From: Torreya grandis
Taxonomy: Eukaryota; Streptophyta; Pinopsida; Cupressales; Taxaceae
Assembly: GCA_037957365.1 (NCBI GenBank)
Contig: JARHVA010001923.1
Span: 2,646,501-2,710,500 of the forward strand
DNA length: 64,000 bases
Reading direction: 5' to 3'
Position 1 is the stretch's first letter. Every line of letters starts with the position of its first letter. The notes beneath the pieces are model-generated. The model was not told the origin of the DNA. It searched no databases and saw nothing but the letters and a program-made list of their open reading frames with translations. The position numbers and the translations under genes were made by a program. Shown piece by piece: positions 55,001 through 64,000 of this stretch.

Positions 55001-55930
55001 TTTTTCTTCACCTCTGCATTTGAAGGAGAATGACCCATCAACTAGGTAAAAAAATAAATTCAAATTGAGACCTTCAAGTTTTGATTGTATCATTATAATG
55101 TCATCATTTATTTATAAATGCACACCTAATTGACTTACAAAGTTATAAAGCTCTTATTGCATATTTGTAGTGGGAAGATTATGGTGCAAGGACACCAAAT
55201 CTTCAAAAATTAGCCGTCTGCATCTTGTCCCAGCCATGTAGTGCTTTTGGGTGTGAAAGAAATTAAAACATGTTTGAGGCCATTCACACAAAGAAGCACA
55301 ATAGACTGACTACACAACGCCTTAATGACCTTGTGTTTGTGTGGTATAATCTTTGCCTCCATGTGAAACAAATGGAAGGAAAAGATAGTCACGAGGCTAC
55401 TGACTTGGATAATATCGATCCATACTTAGATTGGATCGTTAAATCTGATGATATGCAGCAAAAGCCCATGTTTACCAAAGAGGTCGCAAATTTAGAGACG
55501 GAAGCAGAAGAAACTATAGCGGCAGGGGAAGTAGAAGCATTGGGAGGGTTAGGTGACAATCTGGATGATGTGTTTGCGAATGATGTCTCAGAGGAGTCTT
55601 TACCTTCCACTTTTAAGGGGCAGTAAAGGAGTTAGAGAGAAGAACTTCTATGAGCCATTGTAGTCTTCTTTTTGTTTAAAATAGAGCATTGTACTCTTAT
55701 TTGCTGAAAAACTAATATAAAACATATTTATGACTCGATGTTATGTGTTCTCTGAATCTCTACATTCATTTCATTTTCTTATGTATTTCAGTGTATTTTA
55801 TGAATTTATATTTTTTTTAAAGTAGCGATAAAATTGAAGAGTAATTACCAAGTAATTTCCGAGTCGAGAGTACAGGGCAAATTTTATGGATGTTGAGTAA
55901 TCGCAGGTTACGAATTTTTTTAATATCGCT
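52016..55930 (+). mobile_element. hAT DNA transposon, 3.9 kb, inserted in gypsy integrase
   Basis: Perfect 8-bp target duplications flank it and it encodes a plus-strand hAT transposase. The terminal inverted repeats are decayed: the left end is TATATTAAAAACAGTGGG and the right end as reverse complement is AGCGATATTAAAAAAATTCG, sharing ATATTAAAAA. Removing it with one target copy rejoins the host gypsy frame, which proves the boundaries. In-frame stops make it inactive. Confidence 0.93.
53253..55626 (+). pseudogene. hAT transposase (BED, DUF659-like, hAT dimerisation domain)
   Basis: The N-terminal frame 53253-53513 has a BED-type zinc finger (DPAWKHCYESPELNSMICNY, CGLKMRAVVNRLKYHIAHLS). Frame 53768-54175 gives the DUF659-type catalytic segment (GCSILSDAWTNGKNRIFINF, VIQVVTDNATMYITVERLLE), followed by CSAHCIDLLLEDIGK. 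Then come 54365-54604, a segment after an acceptor-like TTTTTAG at 54635-54640, 54846-55049, an intron-like gap 55046-55170 (GT...AG), and the C-terminal dimerisation region (NLQKLAVCILSQPCSAFGCE, HTKKHNRLTTQRLNDLVFVW) to a TAA at 55624. Stops sit near 54275, 54340, 54787 and 55265. It would cut at the terminal repeats and reinsert with an 8-bp duplication. Confidence 0.9.
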
Positions 55931-55938
55931 GCGTGCAC
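55931..55938. repeat. 8-bp target-site duplication, right copy, of hAT element
   Basis: GCGTGCAC, identical to 52008-52015. Confidence 0.93.
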
Positions 55939-56006
55939 TAGATGGTGAAATGCTCCCTAGATATTTCAATGGAAGTTGGCTCAAGCCGTATCATGCTTAG
56001 CATGCT
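55939..56006 (+). pseudogene. Integrase C-terminal tail of gypsy D
   Basis: Directly after the right target copy the frame continues LDGEMLPRYFNGSWLKPYH, the standard end of this gypsy lineage's pol. It is in phase with the sequence left of the hAT element at 52007. Confidence 0.85.
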
Positions 56007-57000
56007 TGAGCCATCTTGTAATAAGGCCTATGCCATTTTATTTTTGTGTTTTGTGTTTGGTCATAGTACCAGTCAGGTGGGTCGAGTGAGGATTTTCTTT
56101 TGGAAGCTTTATGCCAAATGTCTAAGTCTCTGGGTGAGTGTTGTCGTGTGTTTTTTGTAAATATATCCTCTCAATGAATGATAAATTGATAGACAGGTCA
56201 GCATGAAGAGTGCATAATGCTAGGTACTCAGTAAATTAATAGCTTGGTGACCATTGCAATAGTAGACCTAAGGAGCTTTGTGAGTTTGATGTTGTTTTTC
56301 TCCCACTTTTGGTCATACAAATGCTTATGCCTTCAAAAATACTTGGGCAACTTGATAAAAAAAGACTTGTTGCTCTGGAAGACTAAGCGCAGGGTTTAGC
56401 GGGGTGGGGAAGTGCATAGTGATGAAAACGAAAATGACAAGTTAGATGAGCACGACATGGGATGTCAATAAGTGACAAGGATAGGTGTGAAGTGGAGGTT
56501 CACCTAATGAAAGAGAATTGTCGCACAAGGAAGCATGCAAAAGGAATGGAGGCATAGTGCCTAGGAACATAGTCAAGGAGAGTAAGGCAAAGATCACCCC
56601 AGAAGGGGAACCGCACAGAATGATGTCACTCTCGAAAATTAAAAAATTGAAATGCTTGTGGGTAACAGCTAGCATTAACTCCTCAAAAGTGTAAGAACCA
56701 AAAACAGTTGCACGTACGACTAGCGCATTAAAATCAAGTTTTGAGAAAAGCACCAAGAAGGATAAAACGAAACATGCAAGTCATTTGAACCACTTTGGTA
56801 TCAAGAGACTTCGAGAAACCTCACAACCCTGAGGAAAACAAAAAGGCAAGAAACCTGCAGATCTGAGCCAAGAGCAACAATTTTTCGTTGTTTAAAAGAC
56901 AAAATCGAGACCCCTGTGAGATTACAACTCAAATGCACTAAGATTTTAGGCATTTCAATTAGTGGAAAGGCAGATTCAATTGAGTTGCAGATTGTAGGAG
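56007..57000. other. 3' region of gypsy D and unclassified DNA
   Basis: No LTR boundary could be fixed. ORFs on either strand lack recognisable motifs. Confidence 0.35.
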
Positions 57001-57013
57001 CCTACGGCCGCCA

Positions 57014-57233
57014 TTGGAACTTTGCGAAACTCAAAGCCGAGCCCCACAAAATAGAATCCAGAGTAAACCCACACCCATCAAAATTCTAGAATTCAGCCAA
57101 GTAGGAAAGCCAAGGGTGAACCAAAGAGGGTTTAGCCCAGTTATGAGACCAAAGGCTAAGGCATCAAAAAAAAGAAGCTTCCTTCCTGATCCAAGTGCAC
57201 GTTTTGGAATACCCACCGAAGAAGTAGAAGAAA
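57014..57233 (+). pseudogene. Host-like lysine-rich exon, part left of element E
   Basis: An open frame of about 73 codons ends at the insertion of element E: MRPKAKASKKRSFLPDPSAR, then FGIPTEEVEE. It is basic with an acidic end. No ATG is visible at its start. The frame resumes in phase after element E at 62983. I do not recognise the protein; composition suggests a nuclear or chromatin-associated factor, which is a guess. Confidence 0.4.
57229..57233. repeat. Target-site duplication, left copy, of element E
   Basis: AGAAA against AGAAG at 62983-62987; four of five bases match. Confidence 0.65.
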
Positions 57234-58334
57234 TGTCATGTCCCTCTTTTGATAGGGACATCATGAAAGACCCTTAGCCTTAATTTATTCCCGGGGGCTA
57301 ACAGACAAGCACAAAGGGAAAAGAGTATTGGATATTTTGTTTGAATATTTGTCAAAAGTACCTTTTTGAAATACTTTATGTTTCTCATTTCACTTAAAGA
57401 GGAGACCTTTAAGAGTCATGAAGGCTTAAGTGATTTTAAGAAAAGATTATAAGGAAAGGTCTTTTAAAACATTTTACGTTACCCACCCTTCCTCTTTTGG
57501 GTGCCACACTTGGAGGGCTACAAAAGTAAAAGAGGATTCATTTGGAGAGGTTATGTTATGATTTTGATATTGAAAATTGGTCTATTAGCACCAAAATGCT
57601 AAGCCATTTGCTTTGAAAACGAAACCCTATAAGCAACGGAGTTAGGGGACGAAAACCTTCTTCCTTCTTTGAGGTAGCTTCATTCAGCAGTTACCATTGG
57701 AATCATCTAATCTTACAAGGGTGTTTTAGATACCATTTGGTCATTATCATGTTGGCGACTTGCTATTGAGGAATGGCGAGTGGCGACTTGGTTTGGGAGT
57801 GAATTCTCATGTTTTGGAGGGTTTGTGCCCTAAAGACAATTCTAAAATTTATCCTAATTTTCTACATAGTGGCAACTTGATTTGAGAGAGATTTGGACCT
57901 CTTGTGAAGGTCAATTTGTCTTGAATTAAATTCTGTAATTTTTTTATAATTTTCCATCTTGGGTGATTGGCTTTTTTGGCTTTTTTTAGCCATAAAGACA
58001 TTCAAAAAATTCACTAAAAAACCTACCTTTCATTGCAATTTATTGAGGGTTTCATGAGATTTGTGGCATGATAAAAAAATCTATAATTTTTCAGTTTAAT
58101 ATTGCAGCCAAGGGTGCCTAGGGTTTGAAGAATAAATTCTATTTCTGAAGGGCCATAACTTCTTGTTTGGAGTAGAAATTGATTGTTTGGAGTTTGACAT
58201 ATTTTTAAGCTATATTGAAAAGTGTTTTTGGCAGTTAGGGTTTGCTGCAATAAAATCAGAAATTTCCATCATTTAAAGTAGGGTTTTCAAATAATCATAA
58301 TATTCCGTAAATCGTCTTATTTTGGGACATTTCA
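57234..58334 (+). repeat. 5' LTR of element E
   Basis: 1101 bp, TGTCATGTCCCTC to GGGACATTTCA, colinear with 61850-62982. The 3' copy carries GATATT expanded to three units near 62175, where this copy has one. Confidence 0.93.
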
Positions 58335-58335
58335 G

Positions 58336-58348
58336 TGGTATCAGAGCC
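58336..58348 (+). promoter_or_regulatory. Primer-binding site of element E
   Basis: TGGTATCAGAGCC, an exact initiator tRNA-Met-type site, one base after the LTR. Confidence 0.92.
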
Positions 58349-58541
58349 AAATCTTGGCTAGTTGTGGGGTTTCTAAGTGACACATGCAAGAGGATGACAA
58401 AGAGATAAATATTGCCTAAGAAGCAAAAAGAAAGTGGGAGAAATTCCGCAAAGAGAAGACATGTCTCACTTGGATTAGTCAAGGGAGGAAGCAGAAAACA
58501 AAGAACAAAAGTTTGACAGGTACACACAAGCCCAAGAACAA

Positions 58542-59554
58542 ATGACTGCCATGATGTTAGAATTTGTGTATACTCTGAAGGAGATGAAGGGTGACAAACC
58601 ATCCAACAGGGATGGTAGTGTTTCTGGAAGTCACAACTTCATGGATCAGCCTTCTAAGGGTGTTGGAGGAGCTTCGCATAGGCCTAACCAGCCTACCTTT
58701 TTGCAAGATGAAGTGGTCATTCCGGATGGAGACGCACAACCCACATTGAAGGACACTTTGTTGAGAGATTATGATGAATACTGACATATCCAACCCCTCT
58801 TAGGAAACAAAAGGATTTTTCAGCTTTCACTTCATGGAAGCATGGTCAAATGGGAGGCAATAGGGTTGGCCAAAAGCACAAAGGCAACCAAGGCGGACTC
58901 TACCACGCTTTGGGTAAGCTTTCACTTTCAAATTTTGATGGTTCCCGCAAAAATTCAGCTAGGGCCTGAATCTAAAAAGTGGATACATATTTTGCTCTAA
59001 GGCCTATTTTAGAAAAAGAGGCCATTCAGTTTGCTACCTTGCACTTGGAAGGGTCTGCCCATGAATGGTGGTATTACGGTTTGGTTACTCAAGGCCACCA
59101 ACTCATTTCGTCTTATGAGGAATTCAGTAAAAGGATTATTGAAAGATTTGATAAGGCTGATCCGGATTTGCATTTTAGGAAGTTGTCACAACTAAAACAA
59201 AAAGACACTGTGGAAGATTATGTGACTCAATTTCAAAGGCTTTCAGTCATGGTGACACATGTTTCAAAGAGAAGGTTACTGGTTCTTTTCATGGAGGGCT
59301 TGACTAATTCTATTAGAGGTTTGGTCAAGGCTTTTGATCCTTCTACTCTCCAAGGAGCCATTCAAAAGGCCCTTGATCTTGAGTCCTCAGTGCCACAAGG
59401 TAAAACTCTGCCCTTTAATTTACAGAAAACTGATTCTTTCAAGCCCTATGGACAGCCAAAAGACAACAAATGGGGGCAGCCAAGGGGCAGCACTTTTGGG
59501 CCACCTAGTCAACCCCCTTGGGGCAATTTGATAAACCGAATCAGCATGGTATAG
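58542..59554 (+). pseudogene. Gag of element E
   Basis: An N-terminal frame (58542-58784) is followed, after a shift, by a frame from 58979. The gag domain is clear: KEAIQFATLHLEGSAHEWWY, ISSYEEFSKRIIERFDKADP, FRKLSQLKQKDTVEDYVTQF and LFMEGLTNSIRGLVKAFDPS. A Gln/Pro/Gly-rich tail ends at a TAG at 59552. This protein would form the particle, so the element could supply its own gag but needs RT and integrase in trans. Confidence 0.9.
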
Positions 59555-59560
59555 AGCAGT

Positions 59561-60490
59561 TTGGAAGGCCAAACCTGCAGGGTTTTGGGGCAGCAAAGAG
59601 AGCTGCCAAGAGGGAGTTATGAGACAAGAAATGAATTGAAAAGGACGAAGTTGTGCTTTGATTGCAAAGACCCTTGGTCACCGGGTCACCATTGCCGTGG
59701 GAAAGGTCAAATGCACTACATTGGAGTGCATTCGGATGAATAAGATGAGGATCAAAAAGAAGGGGTAGCCACCTATGATGAGGAGCATTTGGAAATTTTT
59801 GTTGGAGAAGACTTGGAGGGCACTTTTGCTTCCTTATCGAGGACCCCTAAGTACTATCCCTTTCGTGTGAAGGGTAGTTTAAAAGGTAAGGATGTCAATA
59901 TTTTTATGGATAATGGAGCTACTCATAATTTCATTGATAAAAAAATTATGGCATTATGTGGATTACAATCTATTAAATTTAGTGGTTTTCGTGTGACTGT
60001 GGTGGATCACTTCACCATCCCTTGCACCACTAAAATCCCCAAGTTAAACATAATGATGGGAACACGTCTCATTGAAGATGACTTTTATGTGGTTGGTATT
60101 GGGGAAACCAACCTTGTGCTTGGTATACAATGGTTGCACTCTGTTGGAGAGTACACCCAAAATTACCAAACAATGTAGCTCAAATTTGATGCCAATGGGA
60201 AAGAAGTGATTTTACATGGTTTGCAGGATAGGGCACCCAAGGGGGCAATGTCCAAGAGGATGGAGAGCATAATGCATGAAGGAATTTATGTAGGGGCAAC
60301 AAGACAAGTGGATTTCTCTGAGTTGGAACAGCCAACTCTCATGAAGAGAATGAGTCACATACATAGCATGCGGGGTGAAGAAAAAGTGGGAAAAGGTTAC
60401 CCCTACAAAAAACTCGATGATGGGGGCATAGGGCAGCCTCTAAGGTATGAAAATAATTTCTCAATTCTTCTTTGTATAAACTGGTTTTGA
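59561..60490 (+). pseudogene. Zinc knuckle and aspartic protease of element E
   Basis: Same frame as gag, with stops at 59741, 60176 and 60488. The knuckle is KLCFDCKDPWSPGHHC, the form usual in this gypsy group. The protease has VNIFMDNGATHNFIDKKIMA, with active site D-N-G-A where D-S-G-A is usual, then VVGIGETNLVLGIQWLHSVG. The reading ends within the pre-RT region (MHEGIYVGATRQVDFSELEQ). No RT follows. Confidence 0.88.
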
Positions 60491-61835
60491 AGGTATGATG
60501 AAATGTGGTTTCTAAGACATGCTAAAGTGGGCAAGGTTTTGTTGAGAGGAATCAATGTTAGCTTGTTCCCAATGTATGGAAAGAATTTTTCTCTTACCAA
60601 TTTTGAAAATATGTGCTTGAAATTGGTGTTGTGAGGGAGTAAGATTATGTATTTGAAGAGAATAAAGAATTCTGAAAATTGCATGCAAAGAAATTTGCAA
60701 ATGCACTCAGAAAATTCTGAGTTTTTTATGGCATTCCAGCCTAGCAAACAGGTTGAAACCAAGAGGACGCTTGGTGTAGGTAGTAATGAAGAGGTAGATG
60801 AACCACTTCAGCGGAATATTTGCACATGGAACAAGGTAAAAAAGAGCAATGAACAGCACCCTACAGAGTTTGAATTTACAAGAAAGTGTAAATTTTCTTT
60901 GGGGACAAGGGTCCAATTGATGCATCACTCCTCCAAGGTATGCAACTTCCATGCTTAGGGAACTCAACATGTGCTTTCAAGACCATCAAGGTATATATAG
61001 AAAACAGCTCTTTAATATTTTTCAATTCTAATTTCTTTTGCTTACTTATGTCCATAGTGTCTCTTTTGTGTGGCATAAACACAAAAGAGTTGTTGGAAAC
61101 CACATTGGTGATGGATGGGTTGGCTTCGATAAAGAATTTCAGGGTTATTGAAAGTCAAAATAACCCACATAACAAATGGTTCATTTTTGTAAAAGAGTTG
61201 GTTTGCTACAAAACACAACAAATGAATTAATTGGTCAAGGGTGGAATTAACACTCCCACACGAGTTTCCAGCCCTTGGGAGATTCAAATTGGAAAGTTTG
61301 AAGGGTAGAAGCAAGAGCATATGTAGCTGTTATGAGTTGCAAAAAATGGAATACGCTTGGGGCAGCAAGGTATTAAAAATAAAAATCATTTTTTTGGTGA
61401 ATAAGGAGAATGCTAGAGGCTGCACCATGCCTAGCAATGAGGAGTTTGTTGTCATACTCCATTAAGAAAGCATTACCAAAAATACAAAGGTAAAGGGGAA
61501 GATAATTTGTTGGACTAATGTGTTTGCTTCATGTGCAGGTGTTGATAGAATTTTCCAGCCACCTTTGTGGTGCCAACTTTGAATATTTTCTTGTTATTAG
61601 CATCTTATGGGCATTTTCAAAACACCTGGGTTCAAGGGCAAGAAATAAAAATATGAAGTATTGTTGTTTTTTCATTTTCAACTTGCTTAAGCAACAAGGG
61701 AACTTCATCTACAACTGTAGAAGGCATCATCAAGAGGGGTCTTTCCATTGGAAATGGCCTAGATTCGAGTTTGGCACAAAACCCACGGTGGAGAGAGCAC
61801 TTTGGTTACTTCTATTGCTTGAGGACAAACAATTT
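60491..61835 (+). other. Non-retroviral interior of element E
   Basis: Three open stretches (60647-60958, 60940-61230, 61241-61465) show no RT, RNase H or integrase motif. Possible donor and acceptor signals (AAGGTAAAA near 60835, TCCATAG near 61057) hint at captured exons, but no gene was recognised. Just before the 3' LTR lies TTGGACGGGGAGGAT, a plausible polypurine tract. Confidence 0.45.
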
Positions 61836-61849
61836 TGGACGGGGAGGAT

Positions 61850-62982
61850 TGTCATGTCCCTCTTTTGATAGGGACATCATGGAAGACCCTTAGCCTTAAT
61901 TTATTCCCGGAGGTTAAAGGACAAGCATAAAGGGAAAAGAGTATTGAATGTTTTGTTTAAATATTTGCAAAAAGTACTGTTTTGGAAGTTACTTTATGTT
62001 TTTTATTTCACTTAAAGAGGGGACCTTTAAGGGTCATGAAGGCTTAAGTGATTTTAAGAAAAGATCATAAGGAAAGGTCTTTTAAAACATTTTAAGTCAC
62101 CCTCCCTTCCTCTTTTGGGCGTCACACTTGGAAGGCTACAAAAGTAAAAGAGAATTCATTTGAAGAGGTTATGTTATGATTTTGATATTGATATTGATAT
62201 TGAAAATTGGTCTATTAGCACGAAAACGCTAAGCCATTTGCTTTAAAGACGAAACCCTTCAAGCAACGGAGTTAGGGGACGAAAACCCTCTTCCTTCTTT
62301 GAGGTAGTTTCATTCAGGAGCTACCATTGGAATCATCTAGTCCTACAAGGGTGTTTTAGACACCATTTGGTCATTTTCAAGTTGGCGACTTGCTCTTGGG
62401 GAGTGGCGACTTGGTTTGAGAGTGAATTTTCATGTTTTTGGGGGTTTTTGTGCCCTAAGGACAATTATGGAATTTATCCTAATTTTCTGCATAGTGGCAA
62501 CTTTCTTTGGGAGAGGTTTGGACCTCTTGTGAAAGTCAATTTGTCTTGAATTGAATTCTGTAATTTTTTTATAATTTTTTAGCTTGGGCAATTGGTTTTT
62601 AGGGTTTTTTTAGCCATAAAGACATTCAAAAAACTCTCTCAAAATTATGTCTTTCATTGCAATAGTATTTATGCAGTTTATTGAGGGTTTCATGAGATTT
62701 GTGGCATGATAAAACATCTATATTTTTCAATTTAATATTGCAGCCAAGGGCGCCTAGGGTTTGAAGAATAAATTCTATTTTTGAAGAGCCATAACTTCTT
62801 GTTTGGAGCAGCTATTGATTGTTTGGGGTTTGACATATTTTTAAACTAATTTTGAGCTAATATTGGAAGGTGCTTTTGGCAGCTAGGGTTTGCTGCAATA
62901 AAATCAAAATTTTCCATCATTTGAATTAGGGTTTCCAAATAATCCTATTATTTTGCAAATCGTCCTATTTTAGGACATTTCA
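61850..62982 (+). repeat. 3' LTR of element E
   Basis: 1133 bp, TGTCATGTCCCTC to AGGACATTTCA, preceded by GACGGGGAGGAT and followed by AGAAG. Confidence 0.93.
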
Positions 62983-63173
62983 AGAAGCACCAAGCAGCGT
63001 GTAGTTTGAGGGGCCATCAACTATTATTAGAGAGGAAGTATTGGCAAGAGCATCAGGCCTACAATCAGTAGAAGCCTCTACCAACGCCAAAAAAAGCAAA
63101 GGAAACAAAGCCAAGGAAGACGTGCCCAAGGCCAAAGAAAGAAAGGATACACCAGCTACGCCACAAACAAAAT
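62983..63173 (+). pseudogene. Host-like lysine-rich exon, part right of element E
   Basis: With one target copy removed, the frame from 57233 continues in phase: EAPSSV, one TAG, FEGPSTIIREEVLARASGLQ, then a Lys-rich end (KKSKGNKAKEDVPKAKERKD). It runs into ACAAAATGTAAGT, a good splice donor at about 63173. The single TAG (GTG TAG TTT) and the 5.7-kb insertion indicate a dead or dying exon. Confidence 0.45.
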
Positions 63174-64000
63174 GTAAGTCTATAATATCCCTTGGGTAAT
63201 TTGACCTTATTTTGCTTATTCGAACTCTAAGGAATATTGTCAAACACTTTGCACACAAGGTCTGAACTTGTTGTTGTAATCTTTTTGGTGGTTTTGATGT
63301 TGTTAGAGAGCATATGCATTCATAGAACTTGAACTAAGATATGCAAATGACTGATATAAGATGAATATGCAATACCACTACAGATTTATGACTTTCTAAT
63401 GCAACTAAATAACTGAAATGACATTGAATATGCACCTATAGCAAAAGAGACATTACTACAAACATTTGGCATGCATATTAATAGCTGACTTATTCATCTA
63501 CTACATATGACTTTTTCTCAAACACTTGTTATACGAACTTATGAACTGAGATGTATAGCTACAACAATTGACAATTTGACAAACACTTACGATGTAACCT
63601 TTTTCCTCCTTTATTGATTGAATACACTGATTGTAATCTGTTGATACAAACTAAATGCAATTACCAAGACTCTTGGCTTACATCAAGCATGAATGAATGC
63701 TATTACAATATCCCTTCCAAATATGCAACTACAGCTACCTTATGGCAGCGACTAATACAATGCAAGGTAATCAACTAAATGATGCAAATGAGGACCCTGT
63801 TCACAGTTGGCAGCTAGCTGATTGGAATGTTTGATGGTGCGCCCCACACATGTGCCTTCAAAGTGCCACGATTTCACTCCATTGATGCATTGCTTCCATC
63901 TGATTTCCCACAATTTTTCTTTGAATTCTTCATTGCAAATCGAGATATCTTTTATCAAATGCAAACCCTTCTAACATACCACGATTTTTATATATATTTA
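63174..64000. other. AT-rich DNA, possible intron
   Basis: Follows the splice-donor-like site at 63173. No coding sequence recognised to the window end. Confidence 0.4.

Larger units (their letters stand above)
47950..56006 (+). mobile_element. Ty3/gypsy relic D, plus strand, split by a hAT element
   Basis: Plus-strand order: gag N-terminus (47960-48193), gag core (48480-49130), degenerate linker where protease is expected, RT (49440-50250), RNase H (50280-50780), integrase (50860-52015) and, after the hAT insertion, the integrase C-terminus (55939-56006). LTRs were not identified. Many stops and frameshifts are present. Confidence 0.85.
57234..62982 (+). mobile_element. Gag-protease-only LTR element E (TR-GAG-like)
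   Basis: Two LTRs (57234-58334 and 61850-62982), a tRNA-Met-type primer-binding site and a purine-rich tract before the 3' LTR enclose 3.5 kb. Gag, a zinc knuckle and an aspartic protease are present, but RT, RNase H and integrase are not. From 60.5 to 61.85 kb the interior carries no retroviral domain. It fits non-autonomous 'terminal repeat with gag' elements. It sits inside a host-like exon with near-matching 5-bp flanks. Confidence 0.9.

Noticed and set aside
56442..56756. 104-codon minus-strand ORF
   Set aside because: No motif and no coding neighbours; hydrophobic composition is typical of chance frames in AT-rich DNA.
57234..57277. Extension of the 57014 frame into the LTR of element E
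   Set aside because: The codons after 57233 belong to the LTR start (TGTCATGTCC), which recurs at 61850.

Overview
The window is nuclear DNA of a seed plant and consists almost entirely of nested, decaying transposable elements. Very long LTRs, heavily mutated Ty3/gypsy and Ty1/copia elements, L1-type LINEs, hAT elements and sparse, widely spaced host exons suggest a large, slowly purged genome such as a conifer's. That organism guess is inference. Nothing here looks prokaryotic or organellar.

Layout. 1-3674: 3' end of a Ty3/gypsy element (element A) with an acidic ORF and a 2.5-kb LTR full of perfect 30-32 bp palindromes. 3676-3781: an isolated long hairpin. 4685-5444: three consecutive host exons, minus strand, probably a FIST-domain (F-box/FIST) protein. 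6608-6880: a tandem duplication. 7406-8010: an unidentified broken ORF. 8277-11758: a 5'-truncated LINE with a 15-bp target-site duplication. 13560-21590, minus strand: a copia element (14060-17034) whose LTR abuts the RT of a gypsy element (17035-21590), which itself contains a 1-kb hAT-like MITE. 22468-32629: a full-length gypsy element (element M) with 2.1-kb LTRs and a 5-bp target duplication. Its pol carries an RNase H upstream of RT, an unusual order. 33.9-36.7 kb: copia relic, minus strand. 37486-37858: a miniature LTR retrotransposon (TRIM) with a 60-bp internal domain. 38.7-41.7 kb: gypsy relic, minus strand, with a LINE fragment inserted in gag. 41953-42290: candidate host terminal exon. 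44962-45969: second MITE copy with a perfect 8-bp target duplication. 47.95-56.0 kb: gypsy relic, plus strand, whose integrase is split by a 3.9-kb hAT transposon (52016-55930) with a perfect 8-bp target duplication. 57.0-63.2 kb: a lysine-rich host-like exon split by a 5.7-kb gag-protease-only LTR element (element E).

Relations. Elements A and M share LTR termini (TGTTGAC) and the sequence just before the 3' LTR, so they belong to one family. Their LTRs carry a GC-rich hairpin module (TTCCTTCGGAC - T4-5 - GTCCGAAGGAA) upstream of a TATA box. Element D and the gypsy element at 17-21.6 kb have similar RTs. The order of insertions can be read from the nesting: gypsy D precedes the hAT element; gypsy at 38.7-41.7 kb precedes its LINE fragment; gypsy at 17-21.6 kb precedes the copia LTR and MITE.

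All coordinates and domain calls come from reading the sequence by eye. No database search was possible.
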